A stretch of 64,000 nucleotides of DNA. It comes from Deroplatys truncata. Taxonomy: Eukaryota; Arthropoda; Insecta; Mantodea; Mantidae. Made by a program: the position numbers and the translations under genes. Positions 43,157-55,249 of the stretch are shown here, in pieces. Each line of letters starts with the position of its first letter. Positions within the stretch are counted from its first letter, which is position 1. The stretch lies in contig CM060976.1 in assembly GCA_030765065.1 (NCBI GenBank), positions 60,806,539-60,870,538 of the forward strand, given 5' to 3'. The notes beneath the pieces are model-generated. The model worked only from the letters and a program-made list of their open reading frames with translations. It was not told where the DNA came from and ran no database searches.

Positions 43157-43450
43157 TCCTCCGTGGTGTAGTGGTTACTATGCTAGCCGTTAGTTCCGAG
43201 GTCGCGGGTTCAAACCAGCGGAGGGCGAAGGATTTTTTTCGGGTGTAAAAATCCTTAGCATAGTTTCCTTCGGAGTGGAAGTAAAGCCGGAGGTCCCGTG
43301 TCGTAGATTTACGGCACGTAAAAGAACCTCAAGCCTGATAGAGGCCGCTGAGCAAAATTTCCGGTCTTTCACGCCCAATATATGGAACGCTAAGGACCAC
43401 AGCAGTTAAAGAACATCCATAAATAAAATCAATTTAATTTAATTTTTTAC
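43157..43450 (+). mobile_element. SINE-A copy with target duplication
   Basis: Head TCCTCCGTGGTGTAGTGG, B box GGGTTCAAACC, full body and a AATAAAATC tail. Flanks ACTATACTTGTGATTG (43141-43156) and ACTATACTCGGGATTC (about 43451-43466) form a diverged target-site duplication of about 16 bp. Confidence 0.9.
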
Positions 43451-43589
43451 TATACTCGGGATTCTAATCTAGGGATATTCTGAGATTAAAGTGTCTATTT
43501 TTAAGCTCTTAAAAATGATGTTCTTGTTACTATTATTATTGTACCTAACTGAATATTTCATTTTCACAATAAAATAGAAGGGTGAAAAA

Positions 43590-43790
43590 AGAAACACCAC
43601 GTTGTAAATAATCTGTATGTTAAAAGGTTAATATGGTTTCATGACTAATAAAATCTGTGTCTTGTATTTTCATGAATAGCCTCTGAGATCCTCTTCATCC
43701 TAAAGAATTTAAACTTATATAACTGGTAAACCATTAGAGATAAAGAGTTACTAAATAAAAAATGTGGATGTTAATGTTTTGTTTATTTAC
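43590..43790 (-). mobile_element. RE-B fragment, inverted, diverged
   Basis: TGAATAGCCTCTGAGATCCTCTTCAT, shortened here to its ends TGAATAGCC and CCTCTTCAT, and AACTGGTAAACCATTAGAGA and AAATAAAAAATGTGG follow the inverse RE-B order. Confidence 0.5.
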
Positions 43791-44402
43791 GAGAATTGCT
43801 GTTGATTTGATATTTTAAATGCTTTATATTTTTAAGTGTTAAGCCACCGTTCATTTGTTCATTTGATGTCATAGAAAACAGCATGGAATTTCATTGTGAG
43901 AAACATCCCAACCATTGTGCTTTCCTGATGACCATATATTACCTTCATGTTAACCACTTCATTACGAAGTACAATAACACAGAAATTGCTTGTAAAACTA
44001 TAAATAGCTGCTGTTAAAACAAACCAGGAAATTATGTAATGATCAATGCATGTAACATATACCTATTGCTTGTATTGCCACAAACATCAGATTAGTTTTG
44101 CCATTAATATGTTTTTAATTTGAAAGATTTTATTAATTATCTAACGTTATTGTGCATTAACAAAGCTAATTCGATTATAATTAACAACATACTTGCTTCA
44201 TATGAATTTATAACTGCATTTGATGGGATGTCACTCATTCCTGAGTTTGTACCTATTGCTGGCACACATGGATTCTGTTTTCAAATTTAATTTTGACTAT
44301 TATACTTAATGATGTAAAATCCTCCAACATTTCAGACTATGCACAAAGCAGTCTCTCGTTATAGCAGCGGTAAATCACCATTGCCCTGTGTTGAATTCTC
44401 AG
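43791..44402. other. No recognised feature
   Basis: AT-rich sequence with no coding or repeat structure seen. Confidence 0.45.
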
Positions 44403-44720
44403 GAAAACACACAATCTTATGGAAAGAATATCACTGGGTGTGAAAGTCAAGAAAATTATGTGCCAAGTGTAGAAGAACATTTGCTCAAAACAATATGGTA
44501 AATTAGTGACGGGGGGAAAATTTACAGCAGGGATTTATACTTAACACAAAAGAATTTTATTCATAAGGACAAAAGGCCACACAAGTGCAGCAATTGAGAG
44601 AAGAGCTTTACCATACGACACATTTTAAATTGCATAAGTTGATTCATGATAATATAAAGCAATAGAAGTGCGAAACTTGTGAAAAGAGCTTTACTGCCTT
44701 TTCAGATTGACCAATCATTC
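44403..44720 (+). pseudogene. C2H2 zinc-finger exon relic
   Basis: An acceptor-like GAATTCTCAG precedes an open piece ENTQSYGKNITGCESQENY, VEEHLLKTIW. Further on, HKDKRPHKCSN, then a stop and EKSFT, then FKLHKLIHD and KCETCEKSFTAF appear in changing frames. C-x2-C, KSF and H-x3-H spacing of C2H2 fingers is visible in the last finger. Such proteins bind DNA as nuclear regulators. Several stops make it non-functional. It may be the distal exon of the relic at 32594. Confidence 0.45.
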
Positions 44721-47080
44721 TTGATTCTCTGCTGTCCGTAGGTAGTTCTTAATCTAATTCTTTTAAAACAGAAAAAGACCTTTCAGCAGAACAGATTGTT
44801 GCTGGAGTACATCTTTAAATCTTGAGTGCTGTGTACATATTCGGGTAGACATCACTATTTTTTTTGAAACCAACATTCTACGACAAATGGAAGAGAGGAC
44901 AACTTGTCACCTTCTTCTTTCTTCATTGACAACAAACAGCTTTTAAAACGTATACATTCTTCACTTTATATCAGAATTATAAATGCTCTAAGTTTCTTGC
45001 AGCATCATAAATTTGAATAGCTTCTAGTTTGGTGATATGTGAGAGAAATGAAAAATTTAAGTGATATTCTTTGTAGACGTTAACTCTCTTCTGTAACTCA
45101 TCCTGAAGTTTGTATAATATTTTAATACAACATTTTCATTCTTCTCAGGTCTCAACACAATCTGATCCTGTTTCTTCTCCAGGGTATTTGGACTCTTCTG
45201 AGTCAGACGATTCATCAAAAAAATCTCGTGCATTTAATTTGACGCTTCCTTTTTTTATTCTCAGTAGCTAAGAATGCGGAACTGATTTCGAATTCGTGAT
45301 CTCCATAAGTTTCTTTTCGGCTGAATCATTGCGAACTAAGAAAGATGTCTGAAGTTTAGTTAAAAACATTGTAAGAGAGTCATACATTTCAATAGAAATG
45401 TCTACATCCTCCGCTTGCAGTTTTCTCATTGCTTTGCCAGACTGTTGCAGAATACAACCCACTGATGACATCAAAGCAACTTCAAAACATAGCACTTAAC
45501 TTTCTAAGAAGACCTTCAGCTTCACATCTAACTCTACCACTCACATTTTCTGAAACTGTTCTTAATGCAGAAAACACTGATTTGCAATCTACATTCAAAC
45601 TCTTACAAGCATCCTCACCTGCACACTATCAAGTTGTTGATAGTGACTTCAGTGTCATATTTGCAGAGTCAAAGAATGTTTCTAAGATGTTCCATCTACC
45701 TGTAGAATCTGCAAAGAAGCTGTATAAGCCTTGAGTTCCACTCAAAAAACCTTGCGCAGCTTGTGAGCCAACTAGATTCAGGTGGCCCGAACATGGAATG
45801 AAGAAAATTAGAGAGTTTGTCCTTGAGTCTTGCCTGCAAGCTTCAATATACACCAGACATGTTGACTGCGTTATTCTATGACTGACCTCTACAGTTATCA
45901 AGTTTCACTTCATGTAGTTATAAATAATTCAAAGTTGCTTCAGAAACCTTCTTCCCAGTATGGTCTGCATTTTTTATAAAACACAGAATCTATCAACTGA
46001 GAGCCCATCTTCAGTTATGTATCTAATGATTGTACTTAACTGGTCATTATGACATATATCTAGTGTAGAATCTACTATGACTGAAAAATATTTAGAGGAA
46101 ATAACTTCATTGCCCATTTCTTTTGGTCACTGACCTCCCCATAAGACGTATTAAATCTTCATAAGGTATTGGTGACAAGTATGAAGTAAATCCTTTTCCG
46201 CGGTTACCAAACCTCGCTATATGGTCAGCCAAAAATAATCATAATCTGCAATTAATTCCACACGTATAAAATTTCCATTTTTCATAGAGCCAAACATCTC
46301 TTTGTCTCCACGAAATGCTACATCCCTTCTTAACTACAGAAACAATTCTTTCTAGCACATTTCTCCAATACGTAACTAATGTTCATGCTGAGTGAGCAAC
46401 CGTTTGTGAATTCCATTCAACGCGTTTCCTCTGTTTTGCAATTTTAACAAGCAGTCTCTGTGAGAGGTAGAATTTTCATGTTTACCTATTCGTATTCCAG
46501 CATGGCTTCAATCACTGAAACCAGATGTTGCAAATTGAGATGCACTGCGGAATAATTTACAACATGCAAGAACAACGATCCTTGGTTAGAAGAATAATAT
46601 ACTCACGGTGGATAATTTCTCCATTCACAAAAACCCTCTGAAAGAGCTTTTTGCTGCAAAATCGCTGAGATCCATCGACATATCGTCACGAGGACAGAAA
46701 ACAGCATTTCTGTTTTGAGTAATACCATTTTTAAGCAAATAATTCAGTTTTTGGTCAGTGTTTTCCCAATAAAATCATTGCTGGGAGCAGAAAAATTCTC
46801 TGCTTTAGAGTGTGTATATTCTTGACATCCTTCCGGAACTCCGAAAGTTAGAACTTCCGCATTTTTTTACTGTTTAGAACTCGTAATTTCGTCTGCACTT
46901 TCAGAGCTACACTGTTCATTGTTACTGTTTTGAACCATAAGTTCACCTGAATGTTCAGAACTACAGGGTTTCACTTTTACTTTTACCACCAAAACACGAG
47001 TCCAGTTGAGGTATTTTCTGTAAAAATTTCCTATCCCTCCGCCTTATGTCTTTAGCTTTCTTTCGATATGCAGCGACACT
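44690..47080 (-). pseudogene. hAT-family transposase (ZMYM1-like) relic
   Basis: The minus strand starts near 47080 (MDE..RLSVAAYRKKAKDIR) and reads through many frames. 45901-45629 carries FIPCSGHLNLVGSQAAQG and YSFFADSTGRWNILE, the core of hAT/DUF4371-type transposases. 45495-45268 carries SSVGCILQQSGKAMRKLQAE and YDSLTMFLTKLQTSF. At the 3' end, near 44860-44770, VYPNMYTALKI and CSAERSFSVLKEL match the C-terminal hAT dimerisation region. Such enzymes cut and paste DNA and leave 8-bp duplications. Dozens of stops; dead. No terminal repeats were found by eye. Confidence 0.8.
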
Positions 47081-47116
47081 TAACCTAGATCATTCATCCA
47101 TCCCGCTACTGTGAAT

Positions 47117-47117
<1 letters not shown>

Positions 47118-47152
<35 letters not shown>
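47118..47152. repeat. (AAT)n microsatellite, left part
   Basis: AAT units interrupted by the solo LTR; they resume at 48173-48202. Confidence 0.9.
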
Positions 47153-48172
47153 TGAGAGCGATTTAATGTTATTTATTTAACATTATTGTGTATGTGTGTT
47201 TACTCAACGTGTTGAAGCCATCTTGTGACGTGATTCATTTGTTAGGTTTGTTAGCTCCATCTGGTGTTAGCAATTTGCGGCAGTATTAGTTTTTGTTTGA
47301 AAAAATGCTACTGTTATTTTTATTTAATTTTGGTTCTCTGTCCTCCGGCTAGCTATTATCCTTTTGGTCAAGCACTTCTCTTTATACAGGTTGTGTAAAC
47401 GGAAAGGAATCTTTTATCCAAACAATAACACTGATGAAGAAATTTGTTTTACACTTTTATTGTCGAACACATTTACTATCACATTTACACATTGATCTTG
47501 ACACTCGCCAAACTGAAACTGTTATAATAACTTCATTACTGATATTTCTTAATTCGCGTACTTCAACTTTTTGTATAATTAACTTTATCACACTTGAGAT
47601 TTTTCATAACTCTGTTACGCGTAACCTGCAAATTGATATCCGACGTGTGCCGTACAAATACTTTCGACGAACTGACTGACTGAAGGCGACGTGTACTTTA
47701 CAAATATTTTCGATGAACTGAGGGACTGAAGGCGACGTGTAATGTACAAAGAATTTTGATGAACTGACGGGCTCTACCTCTAACCTACTCTTTTTATACT
47801 CATACACTCCGATATGCCTAAAGATTATAACTGAGTTGCTATTGGCTAATAAAACGCGCCAACATTAACGTCTATTTTTATATCCAATGAAAATTATGAA
47901 TACATATGCTCTAGGGAAATGTTCCAGAATATTCTAAAAGAAAAACGCGCCAATATTACGTAACTTCCTCGTTTCCAATAATGATAAACAGCTCACCCCC
48001 TCGCTGCATTATTGCACGCTATTATTGTCAGTTTCAGTAAGGCCGTATAAACTTACTTCTCAACAATAATTACAATCAATATACATCTCAAATCAATGTC
48101 ACATAAAAATGCATATTCATATTACAATCATTATTTACATTTAAGTAATTTGTGATACAAATTACTGCATCA
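47153..48172 (-). repeat. Solo LTR (1020 bp) of the gag-only retrotransposon family
   Basis: Plus-strand TGAGAGCGATTTAATG to ACTGCATCA, aligned over its length with the LTR at 3574-4472. It is longer because of an extra copy of the CGACGTGTA...GAACTGA unit (47640-47770) and an extra segment near 47875-47945. Both sides are (AAT)n, so it landed in a microsatellite; a 4-bp duplication such as AATA cannot be told from the repeat. No internal region remains, which is the usual product of LTR-LTR recombination. Confidence 0.88.
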
Positions 48173-48202
48173 AATAATAATAATAATAATAATAATAATA
48201 AT
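48173..48202. repeat. (AAT)n microsatellite, right part
   Basis: Continuation of the tract left of the solo LTR. Confidence 0.9.
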
Positions 48203-48542
48203 CTATGTAGAATATTGCAAAACTGAACATACTTTGATTACATAAAATACAGAACCAACTTCACCGTGACCAGTTAGTACTCGAATTACATACCTTAATT
48301 TTAAGTTGAGAACCACGTGGAACGATGAACCCACCAAGCCACTTGTGTTATATATGCCATGAATGGATGAAGAATTGAACACGGCACACGCGAGAACTCA
48401 TAGCCTACGCGATTACGTGGAGAGCTATCTCGTACAGTAGCCTACGAGATTAATGCGCTCGTACATGGAAGACGTTATACGTGAACTAACAGTAAAACAC
48501 GATTTTGATGCCAGGTAGAAATATTTGACAACACTTTGCCAA

Positions 48543-49071
48543 TTAATTATTGAATGCCTGAACTCTAATGCAATGCACATTAAAATTATACTTAAAAATA
48601 ATTTTTCTGTGCCAACATTTTGCCGCCCTCTGCAGTTGCATATGTTGCACGTGCCTAAATACGGCCCTGCCCTTAGGCGAATACTTGCTCATAAGTGTGT
48701 GCACCACAGCCTTGTAAGTCTCAATTAATGTCCTATCTTGCATATTTCTGTGAATCCCCAAGTGTAGACAATAACTTCTATAATTTATCATTTTCGTCAC
48801 CAAGCGCAAACAATTTGATGCCATCTTTAATTCTTTTAGATGAAATTACTGTAAGAAATTGAGATGTCCTTCGAAAATTAGAGACATGCCAATAGCTATT
48901 TTGAAATGGGTTGAATGTCTCTCTATACGTTTTCTCTGTGTAGTTCACAATGGATTGTAGTTTATGTAACCTCTCTCTCCGTATCCGAGTTTCATTATCA
49001 TTGAAGCATAAGAGACAAGACATATATTCAGTGAATAGTGGTGTGGGTATAAGTGGATACTTAGACCAGTG
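48543..49071 (-). pseudogene. Unidentified protein-like reading, frameshifted
   Basis: Two overlapping minus-strand open frames. Before 48778 the reading is FNPFQNSYWHVSNFRRTSQF and SSKRIKDGIKLFALGDEND. Then in another frame (48824-48543) it is YRSYCLHLGIHRNMQDRTLI and SKYSPKGRAVFRHVQHM. Composition looks coding, and a single frameshift near 48785 would link them. The upstream side is cut by the 3' end of the LINE at 49072. Family not recognised; it could be host exon text or an unclassified mobile-element protein. Confidence 0.35.
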
Positions 49072-49380
49072 TGATGATGATTTGTATTTAAGGGCGCTCA
49101 ACTGCTAGGTCATTAGCGCCCTTGTAAAACGGATGATTGCAAGGCCAGAGATAAAGATCAGTACAAAATACCATGGCAAAGGCAAGAGATAAACATGAAT
49201 ATAAAACTCATAGCAAAAGGGAGAGATAAATACCAACATAAAAAGCGCACCAAGTCATACATATGTATGAATATATAAAACTAAAGCGATAAGTATGAAA
49301 CTTGCTATTAAGATGACTAAACCCGCATTTGGAACTTTATCTTTGGCACACAATTAAAAATCCTATCAACTGCTTGCGTA

Positions 49381-52300
49381 TCATCCGCTAATACCCCTGC
49401 AAGACTGGCCGCAGTTGCAGACTGTCTCGAAGATTGCAAGAGCAATACACTCTAGCACCACGTGGCGGACCGACAGACCTTCGCTACAAAGCGTACAAGT
49501 AGGAGCAAGGTTAACCTTAAAAAGATAACCATGCGTAAAATTGCAGTGTCCAATACGCAACCGAGTCAAAATCACCTGCTCACGACGAGATATGTGAGAG
49601 GAAGTTACCCAGTTTATCGGAGTATGCTTCACTACTCTAAACATATTTCCGCGGAGAGCTAACCATTCCTCGCGCCAGCACGACAGCACCGCTCTCCGCA
49701 CAAGCCCAAAGTCTTCTTACGTTACTCGAGGTATTGTAACACTGAGTTCTGTGGTTGCCGCCTTAGCTGCCAAATCAGCACGTTCATTTCCCCGGCGAGC
49801 CAACGTAACCAATCACACTCCACATTAACACCAGAAGCATATAAAACATGGAGGGCATCCTGGATTCGCTGAACAAAGGGCTAGTTGTACAGCTCACGAA
49901 AGCTCTGAAGTGCACTAAGGTAATCACTCAAAATGAGACAGTCTCCCAATTTTCGACGGTATATGGCATACAGCTCTGCACTACAAATGGATGTGCTATC
50001 ATGAATACCTAAAGTATAGGGTTCGATTAAATGAACATACGCCCATCCAACACCGTTGGTGCACTTAAATCCATCGGTGTAGATAGATCAAATTTCGGTC
50101 ACTGTGACCGGAGACAAATTCTAAAAAAAAAAGAAAAAAAAACAGGTGCGGATACTAACCGTAAGCATCATGGACTTCCGGTATACCGTCATTCCAAGAT
50201 CTACATGAGATGTCGCACGTGACCAAGGGAATAACACCCTCTCCACCTTAGCAAAAATGTTAGGTATTTCAATAACGTACTTTCCAAGAAGCTCCCGAAC
50301 AAACACCTGCAAGCCTTAGGTAATTGGAGCTATTTCTATAACGTTCGTCCAGCGAGTGTGATAAAAAGCAAACGGTGGATGTTGAGGCATACATTTAAGC
50401 GCACATCCATAATTTCCTGAAAGGACTTCATGCCGATATCGCAATTGTTCTCCGATTCGGCGTAAAGACTCATAACTGGACTAGTGGGAAAAGCACCAAT
50501 AGCCACTCGAATGCCCCGGTTATAAACCGCGTCTAATCTCCTCAGCACAGATGGTCGTGCTGAGGAATAAATGATACACCCATAGTCTATTTTTGATCGG
50601 ATCAGTGCGCCATACAGCAGCAAAACAGTCCGATCCGCTCCCCACGATTTGACATTTAATATCCGCAAGATATTCAGATAATGGTCACACCGCGCCTTCA
50701 ACAGTGCTATATGCGATGACCAGCTCAGTTTCCTATCAAAGGTCAACTCCAGGAATCTTGTCGAATCTGCGAATGGTAATAATTTTGGATCGAAGCGAAG
50801 GTGGTAATCGTCTCCTAGGGCACCAGAAATTAACGCAGATTGACTTCTCATTTGAGAAGCGAAAGCCGTTTTTAGAACTCCATTCTTGAAGATTATCTAA
50901 ACATTGCTGCATAGGGCGCTCCAAAAATCAGCGTGCGCTGAGAAGTACAATAGACGGGAAAGTCCTCTGCGAATAAGCGTGACGATACCCCTGGAGGAAC
51001 ACATTTCGAGATAGAATTAATTGCTATAGCAAACAATGTAACGCTTAGTACCGATCGCTGAGGTACTCCATTCTCCTGAACAAAATGGTTCGAAAAAAAA
51101 CGAGCCGACCCTTGCTCGGAAAATGAGGTCCTTCATAGACTCCCGAATGAACAATGGTAAGCGTCCAGCATGTTCCAGGTGTGTAGCGAACGTAGTATCC
51201 CTGCTCGCCAACACGTATCATAAGCCTTCTCAAGGTATAAAAATATCGCAACGGTTTCACAATTCTTAATGAATCCTCCATAATCTGTGTCGATGACACA
51301 GGGTGGTCCATTGTAGAACGGCGTCTTCGAAATCCGCACTGGGTGGTCAGCAAGTTGTGAGTTTCCAACCACTATACCAAGCGTCCATTGATCATACGCT
51401 CCATAACCTTGAAAACGCATCTGGTGAGCGAAATAGGACGGTAGCTGGGCGGAAGATAGCGGTGTTTCCAGCTTTGAAAGTGGGCATGACAGTGACCTCC
51501 CGCCACTGCTCTGGAAAAGTGGTGCCAACCCAAACATAATTATAGACCTCAAGTAAGAAAGTCTTACCTTCAGAAGAGAGCTGTTGCAACATTTGTACGT
51601 GGATCCGAACTGTTCCTGGTGCTGATAGTCGCGAAGATGAAGTACCCTGTTCTAACTCCGCCATTATGAAAAGGCGATTGTAATCTTCAAGATTTCCTAA
51701 ACGAAACCAGAAACTTTGAGATACCACCTGAGTCTTAAAAGGAAGGAACTTGGGCGAATAGTTTCTGTGTTAGACACGAGCGAAAGCACGACCAAATGTG
51801 TCAACAACGGCCCCTGCAGCTGTCGTGTGGGTCGATCTTCCGGCCACACGCCTTAACTTATCGCAAACGACAGAGGAAGGTGTATGTCGATTAAAAGAAG
51901 CTACAAACTTGCTCTATGTCTTTTTGCTATCTTTTATAACATGTCTAGACTTTGTACGCATTTTCTTGTATTCGATTAGGTTATCCAATGCAGGGTGACG
52001 CTGGAAAACCCCAAAAGCACACCTGCACGCACAATGGCATTTCGGTATTCTTCCTTCCCCCCAAGGGACTGGAAATCCACGAGGGTTGGCAGTCGACCGA
52101 GAAATAGCTTGCTCAGCAGCAGAAAGAATCGTCTGTGTGAGAATTTCCACTAAAACATCCACAGAGTTGTGCTCATTGTAATTAGACACAGCCAACTCCG
52201 AGTAACGGTCCCAGTTGACATGATCTAATCGCATTCTAGGTAAGCGTGTGGAACATATACCTGGTGTTAAGAGACTAATAAAACATCGAAAGTAGTCACT

Positions 52301-52948
52301 AGAGTGTAAATCAGAGATGACATCCCATTGTAAGGAAACCACTAAATGCAGTGAACAAATTGCTATATTAACATGTGAAGAAGTATTAAGAGAGTCTGAA
52401 AGAAATGTAAGACTCTGCGGTGTTCAGAAGAGCTAAGTTATAATTGTCCAAAAATTCGCAATTAATTTTCCTCTCGCACAAGCATGAGGTGAGCCTCAAA
52501 GAGGGCGATGGGCATTAATGTCTCCCACCAACAGAAAAGGCGTTGGTAACTGGGAAACTAGATCTTCTATTGGTGAGCGAGAGATCGTCAGATGGAGGCA
52601 GGTAAATGTTACAAATGGTAAATCGTATGGATGGCAATTTAATCCTTGCAGCCACTGACTGGATGTCAGAGTGTATGGATACATATTCCACAAATATGCC
52701 ATCTCTGATAAGCATTATAGTGCTCCCATGCTCAGAAATACCCTCTTCGAGTGTAAGATCACACCGTACTGTGGAATACCGCCAAAGCTGTTTTGAAAGC
52801 TATCGTGCGGACGGAGCTTAGTCTCTTGTAAACATAGCACCAAAGGATTATTCTTGAGTAAAAATTCAAGCTCTGGTCGATGTGTTATAATTCTACATAT
52901 GTTCCATTGTAAGAAAATCATAGTATTCATAATGGGATAAGTTCTCAA
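49381..52948 (-). pseudogene. LINE ORF2: endonuclease, reverse transcriptase, RNase H, zinc motif (broken)
   Basis: The APE-type endonuclease starts near 52948 (MIFLQWNICRI, VLCLQETKL with the catalytic-site Glu). The RT begins near 51700 and includes CGFRRRRSTMDH and FLYLEKAYDTCWRAG. The active-site box reads LFAEDFPVYC at about 50976-50947, with Glu (codon 50965-50967) where the first Asp of the F/Y-x-D-D box is expected. The thumb region (50851-50336) has FDRKLSWSSHI and GALIRSKIDYGCIIYSSARP. RNase H-like text lies near 49850-50050, and a CTLCSEGLSVRHVVLEC zinc motif near 49520. It would perform target-primed reverse transcription. Many frameshifts; dead. Confidence 0.85.
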
Positions 52949-53689
52949 TCCTAAGAGACCATTACATTGAGGATGACAGTGGTCGAATCAATTTGCATTT
53001 TTTCGGTGTCAGGCTAGCACCTTTAACGGAGAAACGATTCTGCTTGTTTTTCACCGTCGTTCCGGCAGCGCGGGCAGAATCCCCTTGCTCCATTTCCTCC
53101 ACGGAAGAAGACCCCTTTCCAAATGAAATCTTCCGATTGGAAGCAAGATCGGCGAAGGTGTAGATTGTCGATCCGAACCCTTCCAGAAGATTCCTCAGAA
53201 GAGGATCTGCGAGGAGATGCTCGTCAACTCTTCTTATCTTTAGATGTTCTGGGTAAACGCTTACAATTTAGGCTTTAGGAAGTCGTCGGTTCTATTATAG
53301 CTGGTCTTGAACTGTGGTGCATTATAAGATACGGTCTTCTCAGTCTAATTGCTCGAGGTCGATGTCTTGATAGTGACTTTACTGAAGGGGTCTGTCAGTA
53401 GCAGAATTGGCAGATTTTAATGTTGATTTCGTGGGCCTTGGAAGTGATCTGGCTACGAGAATCTTTTCTGAAATTGTGCCCCCGTTAATATCGCTGGTTT
53501 GAGAAGCGATTTCCCGACTCGGTACCGGTTTAGCCGCAACTGAGATATAGCTACCGGACTTTGGGACGGAGATTTGGCAGATGGGCAGGAGTTTCCGGGT
53601 TTTTGAGAAGGAACCCTTCTCTCTAACCCGGATCTCTTGGATAGCCCTTTCCTCTATGAAACGGGGGCACTCTCGGGAAATAGATGGAT

Positions 53690-54260
53690 GTTAACCACTG
53701 AGTTAACGCACGTTTTAGCTGATGTACATGCTCCATCGTGAGAGATGTCTCCACACACGAAAATTCGCCGTTCAAAATTCGCTGGTGTGTACCCAGAGGG
53801 CTGACACCTGTAGTATTTCAGCAGGTTTGGTATATGTGGCCTAACTTCAATAACTTCATGCCTGCCTTAATTCTTTGAGGGAGATCTACCCGATCATACG
53901 AGTTGGCATGAATTCACCTCTTTCCATCCACTGCACCCAATATACGGATGTAACACCTTGCTCTTCAAGATTTTATTGAATCTCCTCGTTGGCCATGCCG
54001 TCCAATGCACGGGTATCTTTCATACCGAGCGAGGATTTCAAGGTCCTGTGCATTTCAACCCATATTGGATAACTGGCCAACATATTTGCCTCAGTATAAT
54101 TTCTGCCTGGGATGCTGTATGTGTCTCAACTAGCAGCGTGCCATTGCGACTTCTCATACAAGATTCTTCTGGACTACATATTCTATCGAGACCCTTTTGT
54201 ATTATAAATGTGCTGAGCGATATGAACCCCTTGCCTTCCTCTGTTCTAGCAATTAGAAAG
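53690..54260 (-). pseudogene. LINE ORF1 (Gag-like) relic
   Basis: The minus strand reads EEGKGFISLSTFIIQKGLD, NGTLLVETHTASQAEIILRQ, then after frame changes VRPHIPNLLKYYRC and VCGDISHDGACTSAKTC. The last pieces are degenerate CCHC zinc knuckles. It would bind LINE RNA. The ORF1-then-ORF2 order supports an I-type element. Confidence 0.65.
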
Positions 54261-54522
54261 TAGAGACTAGGACCACTAGACTCGACTACTTATTTTACAT
54301 TAACTTTGTTTTGTTTGAGAATTTTATCATGCTGATAAATTCCTCTGCAATTAAAAATATCTCCGATGGCATGCTCTCACCCTGAGCTCCACCCCAGCTT
54401 AGGTGAGAGTCCTGGTCTGGACCTTGCTCACCTTAGGATCTCACCTCCCAATTTGTAGATAGAGGAACCCAATCGCCTTCAGGAATGTAACAGTTCATGC
54501 AACGGCCCATCCCCGGGACTGG

Positions 54523-54828
54523 TCGTTCTCCGTGGTGTAGTGGCTACCATGCTAGTCTCTGGTTCCTGAGATCGCGGGTTCAAACCCGGTGGAGGGCGAT
54601 TGATTTTTTTCGGGCGTAAAAAATCCTTAGCATGACTTCCTTCGGAAGGGAAGTAAAGTCGGTGGTCCCGTGTCGTAGATTTACGGCCGGTAAAAGAACT
54701 TCGAGTCTGATAAAGAGGCCTCTGAGCAAAATTGCAGATCTTTCACGTCCAATATAGAACGGGACGCTAAAGAACACAGCAGTTAAAGATCGTCCATAAA
54801 TAAAACTAAAAAAACAAACAAACAAAAC
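54523..54828 (+). mobile_element. SINE-A copy nested in the LINE 5' leader
   Basis: Head TCTCCGTGGTGTAGTGG, B box GGGTTCAAACCC, full body and an AATAAAAC tail with AAACAAAC repeats. Flanks TCCCCGGGACTGG (54510-54522) and TCCCCGGTACTGA (54829-54841) are a diverged target duplication. Confidence 0.9.
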
Positions 54829-55249
54829 TCCCCGGTACTGACCTTCATCAGCGGATACGAACGCAGTCCTACCTGAATGTCAGGAGGTGGGAATTGCGCG
54901 CTACCCAGTCATCCCTTGCGACTCCCCTGTTCCTTCCCGCGATGCGGTATCCAGTAGAATGTGTTCAGGGAGGTAACTTGTTGGTCAAATACGTCCATGG
55001 ACCATTGTTGATTGGGCGTTTGGCATAAGCCCTCTCGCCTCTTAAAGGAACCCAATTGAGTGTGGCTCGGAACTCCGGGAGCGCCAATCCCGTACCAACT
55101 GTAGTAGGCCCCTGGAGGGTGGTAGAAAATAAACACATCCTTACTGCTACAGCTAATGTATACGATAAAGAGTCAACAGATAGAAAGATAGCCAAGTACA
55201 AGAGAGAGAAACGAATAACAGGTACCACAAATTAGAGCCAGCTTCCCCT

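Larger units (their letters stand above)
49072..55140 (-). mobile_element. I-clade-like LINE, near full length, decayed
   Basis: On the minus strand: a GC-rich 5' leader (about 55140-54270, holding a nested SINE-A), ORF1 relic, ORF2 relic with endonuclease, RT and RNase H-like parts, then a 3' UTR with a terminal hairpin GGGCGCTAATGACC...GTTGAGCGCCC and the tail CAAATCATCATCA ending at 49072. The exact 5' edge is uncertain. A matching orphan tail lies at 2976-3022. Confidence 0.8.

Noticed and set aside
53958-54263. 101-aa plus-strand ORF
   Set aside because: Shadow of the minus-strand LINE ORF1 relic.
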